Shown piece after piece: positions 1 through 8,312 of a DNA stretch of 64,000 nt; within the stretch, counting starts at the first letter, position 1, and every line of letters starts with the position of its first letter. The notes under the pieces were generated by a model. That model was not told where the DNA came from, ran no database searches, and was given only the letters and a program-made list of their open reading frames with translations. Both the position numbers and the translations under genes were made by a program. This stretch comes from an uncultured Alphaproteobacteria bacterium (GTDB taxonomy: Bacteria; Pseudomonadota; Alphaproteobacteria; HIMB59; GCA-002718135), in assembly GCA_902524385.1 (NCBI GenBank), contig CABZCZ010000003.1:61112-125111 (forward strand). Direction: 5' to 3'.

Positions 1-234
1 AGCTATTTTACTAATTTCTAAATCATTATCTTTTACTAACAAATTAAGATTTAATATATCTTTTTGTAAATCATTGTACTCTTGAATTTTTTCTACAATT
101 GGTCGGAGTTCGGAATATTCTCTGTTTAATTTAATTAATTCATTTGAATCAATATTATTCATATTGTTTAATGAATTTTCAATTAATTTAAATTTTTCTA
201 AAATTATTGAGAATTGTTTATCTAGATTTATCAT
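1..234 (-). CDS. prfA: Peptide chain release factor 1, N-terminal part (runs off left edge)
   Basis: Release factor 1 reads UAA/UAG and triggers peptide release on the ribosome. Only the first 78 codons are in the window. The translation starts MINLDKQFSIILEKF and continues through NREYSELRPIVEKIQEYNDL, the helical N-terminal domain typical of RF1, where an SREYA-like motif is conserved. The GGQ and anticodon-like motifs lie beyond the edge. The ATG at 234 overlaps the end of hisS by 17 bases, and the reading frame stays open to base 1. It is the fifth gene of lysC-rodZ-ispG-hisS-prfA, an order common in Alphaproteobacteria. No ribosome site is evident, so translational coupling to hisS is likely (inference). 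Confidence 0.85.
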   Translation of the reverse strand, partial: MINLDKQFSIILEKFKLIENSLNNMNNIDSNELIKLNREYSELRPIVEKIQEYNDLQKDILNLNLLVKDNDLEISKIA

Positions 235-1462
235 TCAAATGATTAAATATTTGATTAAGCTTTAATTCTTTTTGTTCGCCATTTATTAAATTTTTAATTG
301 TAAAAAAATTACCATTTAACTCATTTTCACCAATAATAATTATATAAGATGCTTGAGAGGTATTAGCTTTTGTAAATGATTTTTTTAGATTATATTTATA
401 ATTCCAATAATATGAAATTTTATTTTCTAATAAGTATTTTTGTAAATTTAGAAAATGATTGTTAAATTTTTCATCTGTTACTGCAATATGAACGCTAGAG
501 CTTGTTTCATTTTCTGCATCCATCAATAATGCTAATCTTTCAATTCCTGCAGCCCAACCAATACCAGGTAAATCAGGTCCTCCTAAAACTTTAATTAAAC
601 CATCATATCTTCCTCCACCTAATAGAGTGTCTTGACTTCCCAAATTATCTGATTTGTATTCGAATACAGTATTGCAATAATAATCTAGACCTCTTACAAG
701 ATTAGGATTTTCTTCAAAATTAATTTCAAGCATATTCAATGCTCTTTTAAGATCTTCATAATGCTTTTTAGCTTCATTAGTTAAATATTCATAAATTTTT
801 GGCGAAGATTTTGAAAGTTCAATATCTGCCTCATTTTTTGAATCTAAAATTCTTAATGGGTTAGTATCAATTTTTGTAATGCTTTCTTCCGATAATTTTT
901 TTTTATGATTGTTAAAATATTTTGTAAGATTTTTTTTAAAATCAATTAAATTTTTTTTATCTCCTAAAGAATTAATTTGAAGTCTTATTACAGATTTAGG
1001 TAAAAGTTCTTTTAAAATTTTATTTGATAGTAATATTAATTCAACATCAGCAAGAAAATCTTTAGTACCCAGTATTTCAAAATTTATCTGATTAAATTGT
1101 CTGAATCTACCCTTTTGTGGTCTTTCTCTTCTAAACATTGGTCCAATACCAAAGATTTTTAATGGAAGATCATTCAAAAGATTATTGGTAATGGCAGCTC
1201 TAATCATAGGTGTTGTATACTCTGGGCGTAGCGTTAAGAATTCGTTATTTCGATCTTTAAATGAATACATTTCTTTCAAGACAACATCTGATAGCTCTCC
1301 TAGAGGTTTTTTAAATAAATCACTAAATTCAAAAATTGGTGTCTGAATTTCTTTAAAGTCTTTTAAATATGCGTTTTTAGAAACAATATTAGAAATACGA
1401 TTAAATTTTTTTATTTCTTTTCCAAAAATGTCATGGGTTCCTCTTACTGATCTTAATTTCAT
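218..1462 (-). CDS. hisS: Histidyl-tRNA synthetase
   Basis: Class II synthetase that charges tRNA-His with histidine in the cytoplasm. The 414-residue protein carries the class II motifs: motif 2 around residues 107-125 (GPMFRRERPQKGRFRQF), the histidine-specific LVRGLDYYCNTVFEY, and the GGGRYDGLI...GIGWAAGIERL segment that includes motif 3. A C-terminal anticodon-binding domain follows from about residue 325. Length is normal for the family. The gene starts 1 base after the ispG stop and overlaps prfA by 17 bases, so it sits inside a tight operon. Nothing looks broken. Confidence 0.96.
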   Translation of the reverse strand: MKLRSVRGTHDIFGKEIKKFNRISNIVSKNAYLKDFKEIQTPIFEFSDLFKKPLGELSDVVLKEMYSFKDRNNEFLTLRPEYTTPMIRAAITNNLLNDLPLKIFGIGPMFRRERPQKGRFRQFNQINFEILGTKDFLADVELILLSNKILKELLPKSVIRLQINSLGDKKNLIDFKKNLTKYFNNHKKKLSEESITKIDTNPLRILDSKNEADIELSKSSPKIYEYLTNEAKKHYEDLKRALNMLEINFEENPNLVRGLDYYCNTVFEYKSDNLGSQDTLLGGGRYDGLIKVLGGPDLPGIGWAAGIERLALLMDAENETSSSVHIAVTDEKFNNHFLNLQKYLLENKISYYWNYKYNLKKSFTKANTSQASYIIIIGENELNGNFFTIKNLINGEQKELKLNQIFNHLNDKSR

Positions 1463-1463
1463 T

Positions 1464-2561
1464 TTAATTACTAAGTTCTATTTCTTTTGTTTTCTTTCTA
1501 ATAAGATCTTCAAGATAATTTTCTAAATCTACATTTTTCACAACATTATTTTTTTTTCCATCAAGATAAATCATATGTGTATCATTACCACCACCAGTTA
1601 TTCCAATATTTGTCATAGTTGCTTCACCTGGACCATTAACAACACATCCAATTATTGACACAGTTATAGGAGTAGAAATATCATCTAATTTTTTTTCTAA
1701 ATTTTTTACAGTTTTTATTACTTCAAATTGTTGTCTAGCACATGATGGACATGATATAATTTTTACACCTCTATTCCTTAATCCTAAGCTTTTTAAGATT
1801 TCAAAACCAACCCTTACCTCTTCCTCTGGCTCATCTGATAGTGATATTCTAATTGTATCTCCTATTCCTCTCAAAAGTAAATTTCCAACTCCAATTGAAG
1901 ATTTAATTGAGCCCGTTCTTTTTCCTCCAGCCTCCGTTATACCTAAATGCAATGGATAATCGCATAATTCAGCTAATTGCTCATATGCTTTTATAGACAT
2001 AAATATATCTGAGGATTTCACACTGATTTTAAAATTGGTGAAATCATTATCTTCAAGTATTTTTATATTTAATTTAGCACTTTCAACTAAAGCTTCTGGA
2101 TTAGGTTCAGAAAATTTTTCTAAAATTTGTTTTTCTAAACTTCCTGCATTAACACCTACTCTAATTGAACAATTATTGTCTTTCGCAGCTTTTATAACTT
2201 CCTTTATTCTTTCAATGCTGCCGATATTACCGGGATTTATTCTAATACAAGCAGCACCATTATTTGCTGCTTCAATTCCTCTTTTGTAGTGAAAATGTAT
2301 ATCTGCAATAATAGGAACAGGGCTATGTTTAACAATTTCTTTTAAAGAATATGATGATTCTTTATCTGGAACAGAAACACGAACTAAATCAACCCCTAGT
2401 TTTGCCGACCTTTCTATTTGAGCAATAGTATCTTTTGCATTAGAAGTTAGAGTGTTTGTCATTGTTTGAACTGCAATTTGATTATTGCCGCCGACACTTA
2501 CATTTCCTACTTTTATCACGCGCGATTTTCTTCTTTGAATTTGTTGATACGGTCTTAGCAT
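1464..2561 (-). CDS. ispG: 4-hydroxy-3-methylbut-2-enyl diphosphate synthase (GcpE/IspG)
   Basis: Iron-sulfur enzyme of the MEP isoprenoid pathway, converting methylerythritol cyclodiphosphate to HMBPP; it takes electrons from flavodoxin or ferredoxin, both of which are encoded elsewhere in this window. The 365-residue protein has the N-terminal TIM-barrel segment ([15 protein letters not shown]) and the C-terminal [4Fe-4S] ligands CPSC near residues 269-272 plus GCVVNGPGE near 305. Length matches the short bacterial form without the plant/Chlamydia insertion. It lies 4 bases downstream of the rodZ-like gene and 1 base upstream of hisS. Confidence 0.96.
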   Translation of the reverse strand: MLRPYQQIQRRKSRVIKVGNVSVGGNNQIAVQTMTNTLTSNAKDTIAQIERSAKLGVDLVRVSVPDKESSYSLKEIVKHSPVPIIADIHFHYKRGIEAANNGAACIRINPGNIGSIERIKEVIKAAKDNNCSIRVGVNAGSLEKQILEKFSEPNPEALVESAKLNIKILEDNDFTNFKISVKSSDIFMSIKAYEQLAELCDYPLHLGITEAGGKRTGSIKSSIGVGNLLLRGIGDTIRISLSDEPEEEVRVGFEILKSLGLRNRGVKIISCPSCARQQFEVIKTVKNLEKKLDDISTPITVSIIGCVVNGPGEATMTNIGITGGGNDTHMIYLDGKKNNVVKNVDLENYLEDLIRKKTKEIELSN

Positions 2562-2565
2562 CTAG

Positions 2566-3354
2566 TTAATTAGTAAAATCTTTATGTAATATAAAAGAAT
2601 CTATTATGTCACCGTATTCACCTATTTTGCCTCTTAAATCACCATTTATAAGCACTAAAATATTTCCCGCATTACCTGCTGTAATATTATAATTCAATTT
2701 AAGCTCATATGAAAATTCTTCATCTTTATCCATTAATTTGCTCAAAACAATATTATTTGATCCATCTCTTAGTTGCAACCAAGTTGGATTTAAAATTTTT
2801 AATGTGGCAATTGTAGATATATCTTCATCAAATTCTGAAGATGCTATAGCACTAGAATTATTTAGTAAATCACTTTTATCAATATCATTACTTTGAAATA
2901 AATCATTATTAAATGTATTAGCTTTTTCCACTATAGGTTCCAAGCTTTCAGGTATGTCTGGCACTAAAGCAAAATCAATTTCATTATCATTTTGGTCGAT
3001 AAATAATAAATAAAATGAAGTAAATACAATCAATATTATAGAAGCAGCAAAAAACTTTTCTATTTTAAAAAAATTATTTTCAACTATTGGAGTAATATTA
3101 TTTTTCTCTTCATTTATATTAAATGAAACTTCATCTTTGAACTTTTTTATAATTGTATCGGTATCTAGCTCAAGAAAGTTTGAGTAAGATCTTAAATGTC
3201 CTATATTAAAAATAATATCTGAATTATTTTTAATATTATCATTCTCAAGATCATTAATGATGCTTTTAGAAATTTTTAACTCAATTGATATATCGCTAAT
3301 TGAAAGGTTTTTAGAGTTTCTTTCAATTGATAGAATTTGACCTACTTTGTTCAT
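2566..3354 (-). CDS. rodZ: RodZ-like helix-turn-helix membrane protein
   Basis: Probable bitopic membrane protein that links MreB filaments to the envelope in rod-shaped cells (family knowledge). Visible layout: a Cro/C1-type helix-turn-helix at residues 1-70, one hydrophobic segment at about 101-119 (FFAASIILIVFTSFYLLFI), an acidic Asp/Asn/Ser-rich periplasmic linker, and a C-terminal beta domain from about 185 (LKILNPTWLQLRDGSN) resembling DUF4115. At 262 residues it is at the small end for RodZ. It sits between lysC and ispG, the usual alphaproteobacterial position. The start follows the lysC stop directly. Confidence 0.85.
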   Translation of the reverse strand: MNKVGQILSIERNSKNLSISDISIELKISKSIINDLENDNIKNNSDIIFNIGHLRSYSNFLELDTDTIIKKFKDEVSFNINEEKNNITPIVENNFFKIEKFFAASIILIVFTSFYLLFIDQNDNEIDFALVPDIPESLEPIVEKANTFNNDLFQSNDIDKSDLLNNSSAIASSEFDEDISTIATLKILNPTWLQLRDGSNNIVLSKLMDKDEEFSYELKLNYNITAGNAGNILVLINGDLRGKIGEYGDIIDSFILHKDFTN

Positions 3355-4566
3355 TTAACTATTTAGATTATATGCTTCATGTAGGGATTTTACAGCAATT
3401 TTTGTGAATTTTTTATCTATTAAAACACTTATCTTTATTTCAGATGTTGAGATTGCTAATATATTTATTGAATTATTTGCTAAAGTTGCAAACATTTTGT
3501 TTGCAACTCCAGATTGAGACATCATCCCCATACCAATTACTGAAATTTTAGAAATATTGGTATCTGTTTCAATAGATTTAAAATTAATTAAATTTTGATT
3601 TTCTTCTAATAATTTTTTAGTATTTTGAATTTCACTGTTTGGAACAGTAAAAGTAATATTTGCAGTTACACCATCTTGAGATGTATTTTGGACAATCATG
3701 TCTACATTAATATTGTTATTAGCTAACAATCCAAAGATTGTTGCAGATATACCAGGCTTATCAGCAATACCAGATAAAGTCAGTTTTGATTCATTATTAC
3801 TATAGCTTACCCCACTTACAATTTCTTTTTCAATTAGTTTATTTTCATCTACTATAAGAGTACCAGTTTTGTTTGTTATTGAAGAAAGTACTTGCAAAGT
3901 AAGATTTTTTTTCATTGCCAATTCAACAGAACGAGTATGTAGTACTTTTGCTCCGGTAGAAGACATTTCTAACATTTCTTCGAATGCTAATTTATTAATC
4001 TTTTTAGCTTTACATTCAAGATTTGGATCAGTTGTGTAAACACCGTCAACATCAGTATAAATATCACATCTATCTGCATCAACAGCTGCAGCGACAGCGA
4101 CAGCAGTCGTGTCAGATCCGCCCCTTCCTAATGATGTAATATATCCATTTGTACCAACGCCTTGAAATCCAGCAAGTACAATAACATCATAATTTTCAAG
4201 ATATTGGTCAATTCTATCTTTATCAATGTTTAAAATTTTAGCTTTTTGATGGTTACTGTCTGTAATAATTGGGATTTGCCACCCAAGTAGTGGAATAGAT
4301 TTAATATTTCTTTTTTTTAATATAGCTGAAAGAAGTCCAACTGAAACAGCTTCGCCAGAACTTAAAATTAAATCATTTTCAATCATCTCATTTGATTCAA
4401 TTTCATCTATATATTCTTGCATTTTGTTTGTTACACCTGACATTGCAGATAAAACTACAATCAACTTTTTATTATTTAGTTGCTTTTCAACAATATTTGC
4501 AACATTTTTGATTTTATCGATACTACCAATTGAAGTACCACCAAATTTCATTACGACAAGTTTCAT
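3355..4566 (-). CDS. lysC: Aspartate kinase
   Basis: Phosphorylates aspartate, the first step to lysine, threonine, methionine and diaminopimelate. The 403-residue protein begins with the kinase signature VMKFGGTSIGS, contains the LGRGGSDTTAVAVAAAV substrate/ATP loop and DVDGVYTTDPN, and ends with tandem ACT domains (about residues 265-403) that normally confer feedback inhibition by lysine and/or threonine. It is a monofunctional single-polypeptide type. It is the first gene of its operon, divergent from ubiG across a 63-base spacer; this head-to-head pair is common in Alphaproteobacteria. Confidence 0.96.
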   Translation of the reverse strand: MKLVVMKFGGTSIGSIDKIKNVANIVEKQLNNKKLIVVLSAMSGVTNKMQEYIDEIESNEMIENDLILSSGEAVSVGLLSAILKKRNIKSIPLLGWQIPIITDSNHQKAKILNIDKDRIDQYLENYDVIVLAGFQGVGTNGYITSLGRGGSDTTAVAVAAAVDADRCDIYTDVDGVYTTDPNLECKAKKINKLAFEEMLEMSSTGAKVLHTRSVELAMKKNLTLQVLSSITNKTGTLIVDENKLIEKEIVSGVSYSNNESKLTLSGIADKPGISATIFGLLANNNINVDMIVQNTSQDGVTANITFTVPNSEIQNTKKLLEENQNLINFKSIETDTNISKISVIGMGMMSQSGVANKMFATLANNSINILAISTSEIKISVLIDKKFTKIAVKSLHEAYNLNS

Positions 4567-4629
4567 TGACTTAAATATTTTTTAAATTATTTGAGCTATT
4601 ATAATTATTGCTTCTAACAAACAAGATTT

Positions 4630-5337
4630 ATGATGAATTTAAAATCAAAAAATGAAGAATTTGCCTTGTTTAATCAACTTTCAGATGAATGGTGGAATGA
4701 AAATGGGAAATTTAAGATTCTTCACCATATTAAAAGTCATAGAATTACTTATATATTAGAACAAATTAATAATAAGGATATTAAAAATTTAAAAATACTG
4801 GATGTAGGCTGTGGAGGTGGAATAATTTGTGAGCCATTAGCAAGACTAGGTGCTAACGTTACAGGTATAGATTTTTCTCCAAATAATATTCAAGCAGCTA
4901 AGTTGCATTCTAAAAAAAATAAACTAAAAATTAACTATATTTATAAAGATATTGAAAAATCAAAATTTAATGAAAAATTTGATATAATTATAATGTTTGA
5001 AGTTTTAGAACATTTAGATAATTGGAAAAAAACTATTAAAAGTATAAAAAAAAATTTAAATAAAGATGGTATAATAATAATTTCTACAATTAATAGGAAT
5101 TTACTTTCTAAATTATTTGCAATTAATATAGCTGAAAATATACTTCATTGGATCCCAAAAGGAACACATGATTATAATAAATTGATAAAACCTGAAGAAT
5201 TAAAAATAACTTTATCAAAAGAAAATTTTCATTTAAGCAATATTAGAGGACTTGTTTTTGATCCATTAAGCAGAGAATGGAAATTGTCAAAAAACTATAT
5301 TATTAATTATTTTTGTACTGCAAGGTTGATTAATTAG
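4630..5337 (+). CDS. ubiG: Ubiquinone biosynthesis O-methyltransferase UbiG
   Basis: SAM-dependent O-methyltransferase for both O-methylation steps of ubiquinone synthesis (COQ3 homologue). The 235-residue protein has the UbiG N-terminal F..L...WW motif (FNQLSDEWWNENGKFKILH), SAM motif I at about 56-64 (ILDVGCGGG), the FEVLEHLDN motif, and the WIPKGTHDYNKLIKPEEL and DPLSREWKLS signatures. Two adjacent ATG codons (4630, 4633) could start it. It ends in an 8-base tail-to-tail overlap with the DUF1178 gene (TTAATTAG carries a stop on each strand). Confidence 0.95.
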   Translation: MMNLKSKNEEFALFNQLSDEWWNENGKFKILHHIKSHRITYILEQINNKDIKNLKILDVGCGGGIICEPLARLGANVTGIDFSPNNIQAAKLHSKKNKLKINYIYKDIEKSKFNEKFDIIIMFEVLEHLDNWKKTIKSIKKNLNKDGIIIISTINRNLLSKLFAINIAENILHWIPKGTHDYNKLIKPEELKITLSKENFHLSNIRGLVFDPLSREWKLSKNYIINYFCTARLIN

Positions 5338-5743
5338 TTTTTTTTGTTGAAAAAGGCAATGGCAATACATCGATATCTTCATCAATAAGTTCTTTAGTTT
5401 GCTCAATTGAAGCCTCACCATATATTGCTCTTTCTCTTGCTTCACCATATTTAATTTTTTTTGCTTCTTCAGTAAATTTTTCACCAACATAATCAAATTC
5501 TTTTTCTATAATTTTTTTCAATCTCTTAACATTTGAAGCAATTGATTTATTTTTTTTTGAAATTTTTGTATTTGATTTTTTTGATACATTTGGAGACATT
5601 AAACCTTTTTTAACTTGAATACTATTACAGGAAGGGCAGGTCAACAAACCTTGCTTAATTTGCTTATTATAGTCTTTTGAATTTTCGAACCATCCTTCAA
5701 AGGAATAATCACAATCAGAACAGTTAAGTTTAAATACAATCAT
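5330..5743 (-). CDS. DUF1178 family zinc-ribbon protein
   Basis: Small conserved alphaproteobacterial/betaproteobacterial protein of unknown function. At 137 residues it matches DUF1178 in length and layout: an N-terminal zinc ribbon with two Cys pairs (CSDC near residue 8, CPSC near 36), a lysine-rich middle, and the conserved C-terminal segment with GEARERAIYGEAS followed by an acidic LIDEDIDVLPLP ending. It neighbours ubiG, as in many relatives. It follows the unrecognised 160-residue gene by 5 bases and is probably co-transcribed with it. Confidence 0.85.
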   Translation of the reverse strand: MIVFKLNCSDCDYSFEGWFENSKDYNKQIKQGLLTCPSCNSIQVKKGLMSPNVSKKSNTKISKKNKSIASNVKRLKKIIEKEFDYVGEKFTEEAKKIKYGEARERAIYGEASIEQTKELIDEDIDVLPLPFSTKKTN

Positions 5744-5748
5744 ATATC

Positions 5749-6231
5749 TTATATTGTTTCATCTTGTTTTTTTTCAATATTTAAATCAATATCATCAGAT
5801 TCTAACTGCATAATTAATGAATTTTTTGGGAAATTCAAATTACATTCTGTTCCCCTTGATAATGTAACACCCGTAAAAGCTTTTAAACTTATGTTAATAT
5901 ATTTTTGAGTATTTTGATTTAAAATGTCTATCTTTACAAGTTCTTTAAAAACAATGAGTAGGAAATTTTTGTCTAATTTGATTTTTAATAAAGATTTAGG
6001 ATTTCTGAAAAAGGATAATTTGAAAAAAAGATTTTTATCTAGAACATTTATATTTTCCTCTAAATCAATATTAGAATTTTGCATTTGAAGATTTATTGAA
6101 AGAATTTGATTTTGCCTGTTTAAGATTTTTTCTTTTAATATTTCTAAAAAAGTAGTTCCATAAATTTTTTTATTAATATTTTCAGTTTCTTCTTTAATAA
6201 TTGCAACTATCTCTTTAAGGATAATATCCAT
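5749..6231 (-). CDS. Hypothetical protein, 160 residues
   Basis: I do not recognise this protein. It is a complete reading frame that fills the whole space between the DUF1178 gene and a divergent methyltransferase gene, which supports it being real. It has no signal peptide, membrane segment or Cys motif. Residues 1-45 look helical and charged (EIVAIIKEETENINKKIYG), the middle is rich in Leu, Lys and Phe, and the C-terminal third looks like beta structure (AFTGVTLSRGTECNLNFP) before an acidic tail. In many relatives this location holds a nitrilase-like gene, grxC and comF, but it resembles none of them. A soluble cytoplasmic protein is the most that can be inferred. Confidence 0.6.
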   Translation of the reverse strand: MDIILKEIVAIIKEETENINKKIYGTTFLEILKEKILNRQNQILSINLQMQNSNIDLEENINVLDKNLFFKLSFFRNPKSLLKIKLDKNFLLIVFKELVKIDILNQNTQKYINISLKAFTGVTLSRGTECNLNFPKNSLIMQLESDDIDLNIEKKQDETI

Positions 6232-6257
6232 ATTTACTTTTTATACTTTATAGAAAA

Positions 6258-7034
6258 ATGATAAACAAAAAATATCTTAAACTATTAAGATCTAAGGACA
6301 GGAAATACGGAGAAAACTTTATTTATAATGAAATAAGTAAAAATATTATTGATTCCTTGGATATTTTAAAAGTTCCTTTTAATAATGTTTTACAACTTGG
6401 TATTAATGATAATTTAGTTATTAATTATCTTAAAGAAAAATTTCCATCTTGTGCAATAACTGGAGCTGATATTGATTTATCAGCTATTACTAAAAAACCA
6501 GATCGAAAATTCATAGAAATTGATTTGGATAAGCTAGAAATTAAAGATAATAAGTTTGATTTAATTTTTAGTAATTTTTTTTGCCAATTAACATCTAATT
6601 TTGAGAAATTGATAGAAAATATTTTTAAAAGCCTAAATTCCAATGGTTTTTTTATAGCAACTATACCTGGTAATGGAAATGTATATCAGCTTGTAAATTC
6701 AATGTATGAAACAGATAATATGTTATACGGTGGAATGTATCAGAGAATTAATCCAATTTTAGATACAAATAATATTTTTAAACTCCTTAAATTATACAAT
6801 TTTGACGCCCCTTTAATAAATACTAGTAATTTTTCTATTGAATACTCAGATTTTAAACAGCTACTTGATGATGTAAGATTTTTAAATTTAACATATACAG
6901 GAAAAAATAAAAGAAATTATTTTGAGAATAAGAAATACTTTATTCATTTAGAAAAACAATTTAGAAAAAATTATTACAAAGAAAATTTTAATCTCGATAT
7001 AAATTATAATACAATCTGTGCTTGGAAAAAATAA
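6258..7034 (+). CDS. NDUFAF5-like SAM-dependent methyltransferase-fold protein
   Basis: A 258-residue class I methyltransferase-fold protein resembling the alphaproteobacterial/mitochondrial NDUFAF5 (BioC-like) family; NDUFAF5 acts in complex I assembly by hydroxylating an arginine of the NDUFS7 subunit (established for the human protein). Visible: a degenerate motif I (VLQLGINDN), the acidic GADIDLS strand, FDLIFSNFFCQL, then SNGFFIATIPGNG and the family-specific GGMYQRINPILDTNNIF...LINTSNFSIEYSDFKQLLDDVRF region. The degenerate motif I leaves catalysis uncertain. It is divergent from the 160-residue gene and ends 2 bases before the argJ stop. Confidence 0.75.
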   Translation: MINKKYLKLLRSKDRKYGENFIYNEISKNIIDSLDILKVPFNNVLQLGINDNLVINYLKEKFPSCAITGADIDLSAITKKPDRKFIEIDLDKLEIKDNKFDLIFSNFFCQLTSNFEKLIENIFKSLNSNGFFIATIPGNGNVYQLVNSMYETDNMLYGGMYQRINPILDTNNIFKLLKLYNFDAPLINTSNFSIEYSDFKQLLDDVRFLNLTYTGKNKRNYFENKKYFIHLEKQFRKNYYKENFNLDINYNTICAWKK

Positions 7035-7036
7035 AA

Positions 7037-8248
7037 TTAAGATCTATAATCAGCATTAATCTTTAAATATTCATGTGTTAGATCATTTCCATAAACAGTA
7101 TGATAAAACTTACCTAAGTTTAATTTTACATTAATCTCTATAAATTTATTTTTCATGTAATGATTAATTTTTCTAATATTAATTTTTTTGCTTTTGGAAC
7201 CATTTTCACATACAATATTATTTCCAAAATAGATTTTAATTTTATTTTGATCAATATTTTCTTCAGTTTTACCAATTGCCATTATTACTCTACCCCAATT
7301 TGCATCTTCACCAGATACCGCTGTTTTAACCAAAGGAGAGTTCGCAATACTAAAAGCTATTTTTTTTGCTTGATTTTTTGATCTTGCATTCAAAACATTT
7401 ACTCTTATAAGTTTAGAGACACCCTCTCCATCTTTAATTACTTGAAGAGATAAATCATGCATTAACTCACATATGTTAAAATTTAATATATTAAAATTTT
7501 TTTTATTTAAATTTATATTTTTGTTACCAACAGAAAACATCATTAAAGTATCACTTGTTGATGTATCACTATCAACAGTTATTGAATTAAATGTATTTTC
7601 TAAGTTATTTTTAAGTAACCTGGACATTAATTGTTTTGAAACTTCACATTCTAAAAAGATGTATACTAACATTGTTCCCATATTTGGCTGAATCATTCCA
7701 GAGCCTTTAGCAATTCCATAAATTGCAAACGATTGATTACCTAAATTAATATTTTTAATCGATACTTTTGGGAAAGTATCTGTAGTCATAATTGCCTTAG
7801 CACTTTCTAATAAACTATTTTTATTTTTGGAATTTAATTTTTGATATTTATTAATAATTAAATTAGGATTAAACTTTTCACCAATTACACCTGTAGATGA
7901 TACCAATACTTCATTGTACTTACATTTGATTTTGTTGGTTAATTTATTTACGTACTTATCAATAATTTTAAGGCCATCTTTACCAGTATGAGCATTAGCA
8001 TTACCAGCATTAACAACCAATGCTTTAGCCTTTCCTTTGTTATTTTTTTTATCCCAAATTATAGGGGCTGAAGGTGTTGATGTTTTTGAATAGACACAAC
8101 AGACATTGATCGTTTTATCAAAAATTACTAATAACAAATCTTTGTCTTTTTTTTTAAATCCAGCATTAAAAGTAAAAATACTTAGGCCACTAGGATTAAA
8201 ATCTTTGATTTTTTTTGGCTTAAATATTGAAATCATTTTATTGACCAT
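7037..8248 (-). CDS. argJ: Glutamate N-acetyltransferase / amino-acid acetyltransferase
   Basis: Moves acetyl from N-acetylornithine to glutamate, giving the cyclic arginine pathway, and may also use acetyl-CoA. The 403-residue precursor contains the autocleavage site, with the nucleophilic Thr near residue 191 in the segment GMIQPNMGTMLVYIF, preceded by MTTDTFPK and followed by SITVDSDTSTSDT and SGEDANWGRVIMAIGK, all ArgJ hallmarks. Start may be Met1 or Met5. It runs opposite secA across a 64-base divergent spacer. Nothing looks truncated. Confidence 0.95.
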   Translation of the reverse strand: MVNKMISIFKPKKIKDFNPSGLSIFTFNAGFKKKDKDLLLVIFDKTINVCCVYSKTSTPSAPIIWDKKNNKGKAKALVVNAGNANAHTGKDGLKIIDKYVNKLTNKIKCKYNEVLVSSTGVIGEKFNPNLIINKYQKLNSKNKNSLLESAKAIMTTDTFPKVSIKNINLGNQSFAIYGIAKGSGMIQPNMGTMLVYIFLECEVSKQLMSRLLKNNLENTFNSITVDSDTSTSDTLMMFSVGNKNINLNKKNFNILNFNICELMHDLSLQVIKDGEGVSKLIRVNVLNARSKNQAKKIAFSIANSPLVKTAVSGEDANWGRVIMAIGKTEENIDQNKIKIYFGNNIVCENGSKSKKINIRKINHYMKNKFIEINVKLNLGKFYHTVYGNDLTHEYLKINADYRS

Positions 8249-8312
8249 ATTTTAGCTTAAATTCCTTTGTAGAAGAAATATTTTTCATATATTAACTCCC
8301 ATTTATCATAAC

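Noticed and set aside
4590..4612. TATAAT at 4600-4605 as shared lysC/ubiG promoter
   Set aside because: No -35 at proper spacing (TTGACT is 28 bases away), so not listed as a feature.
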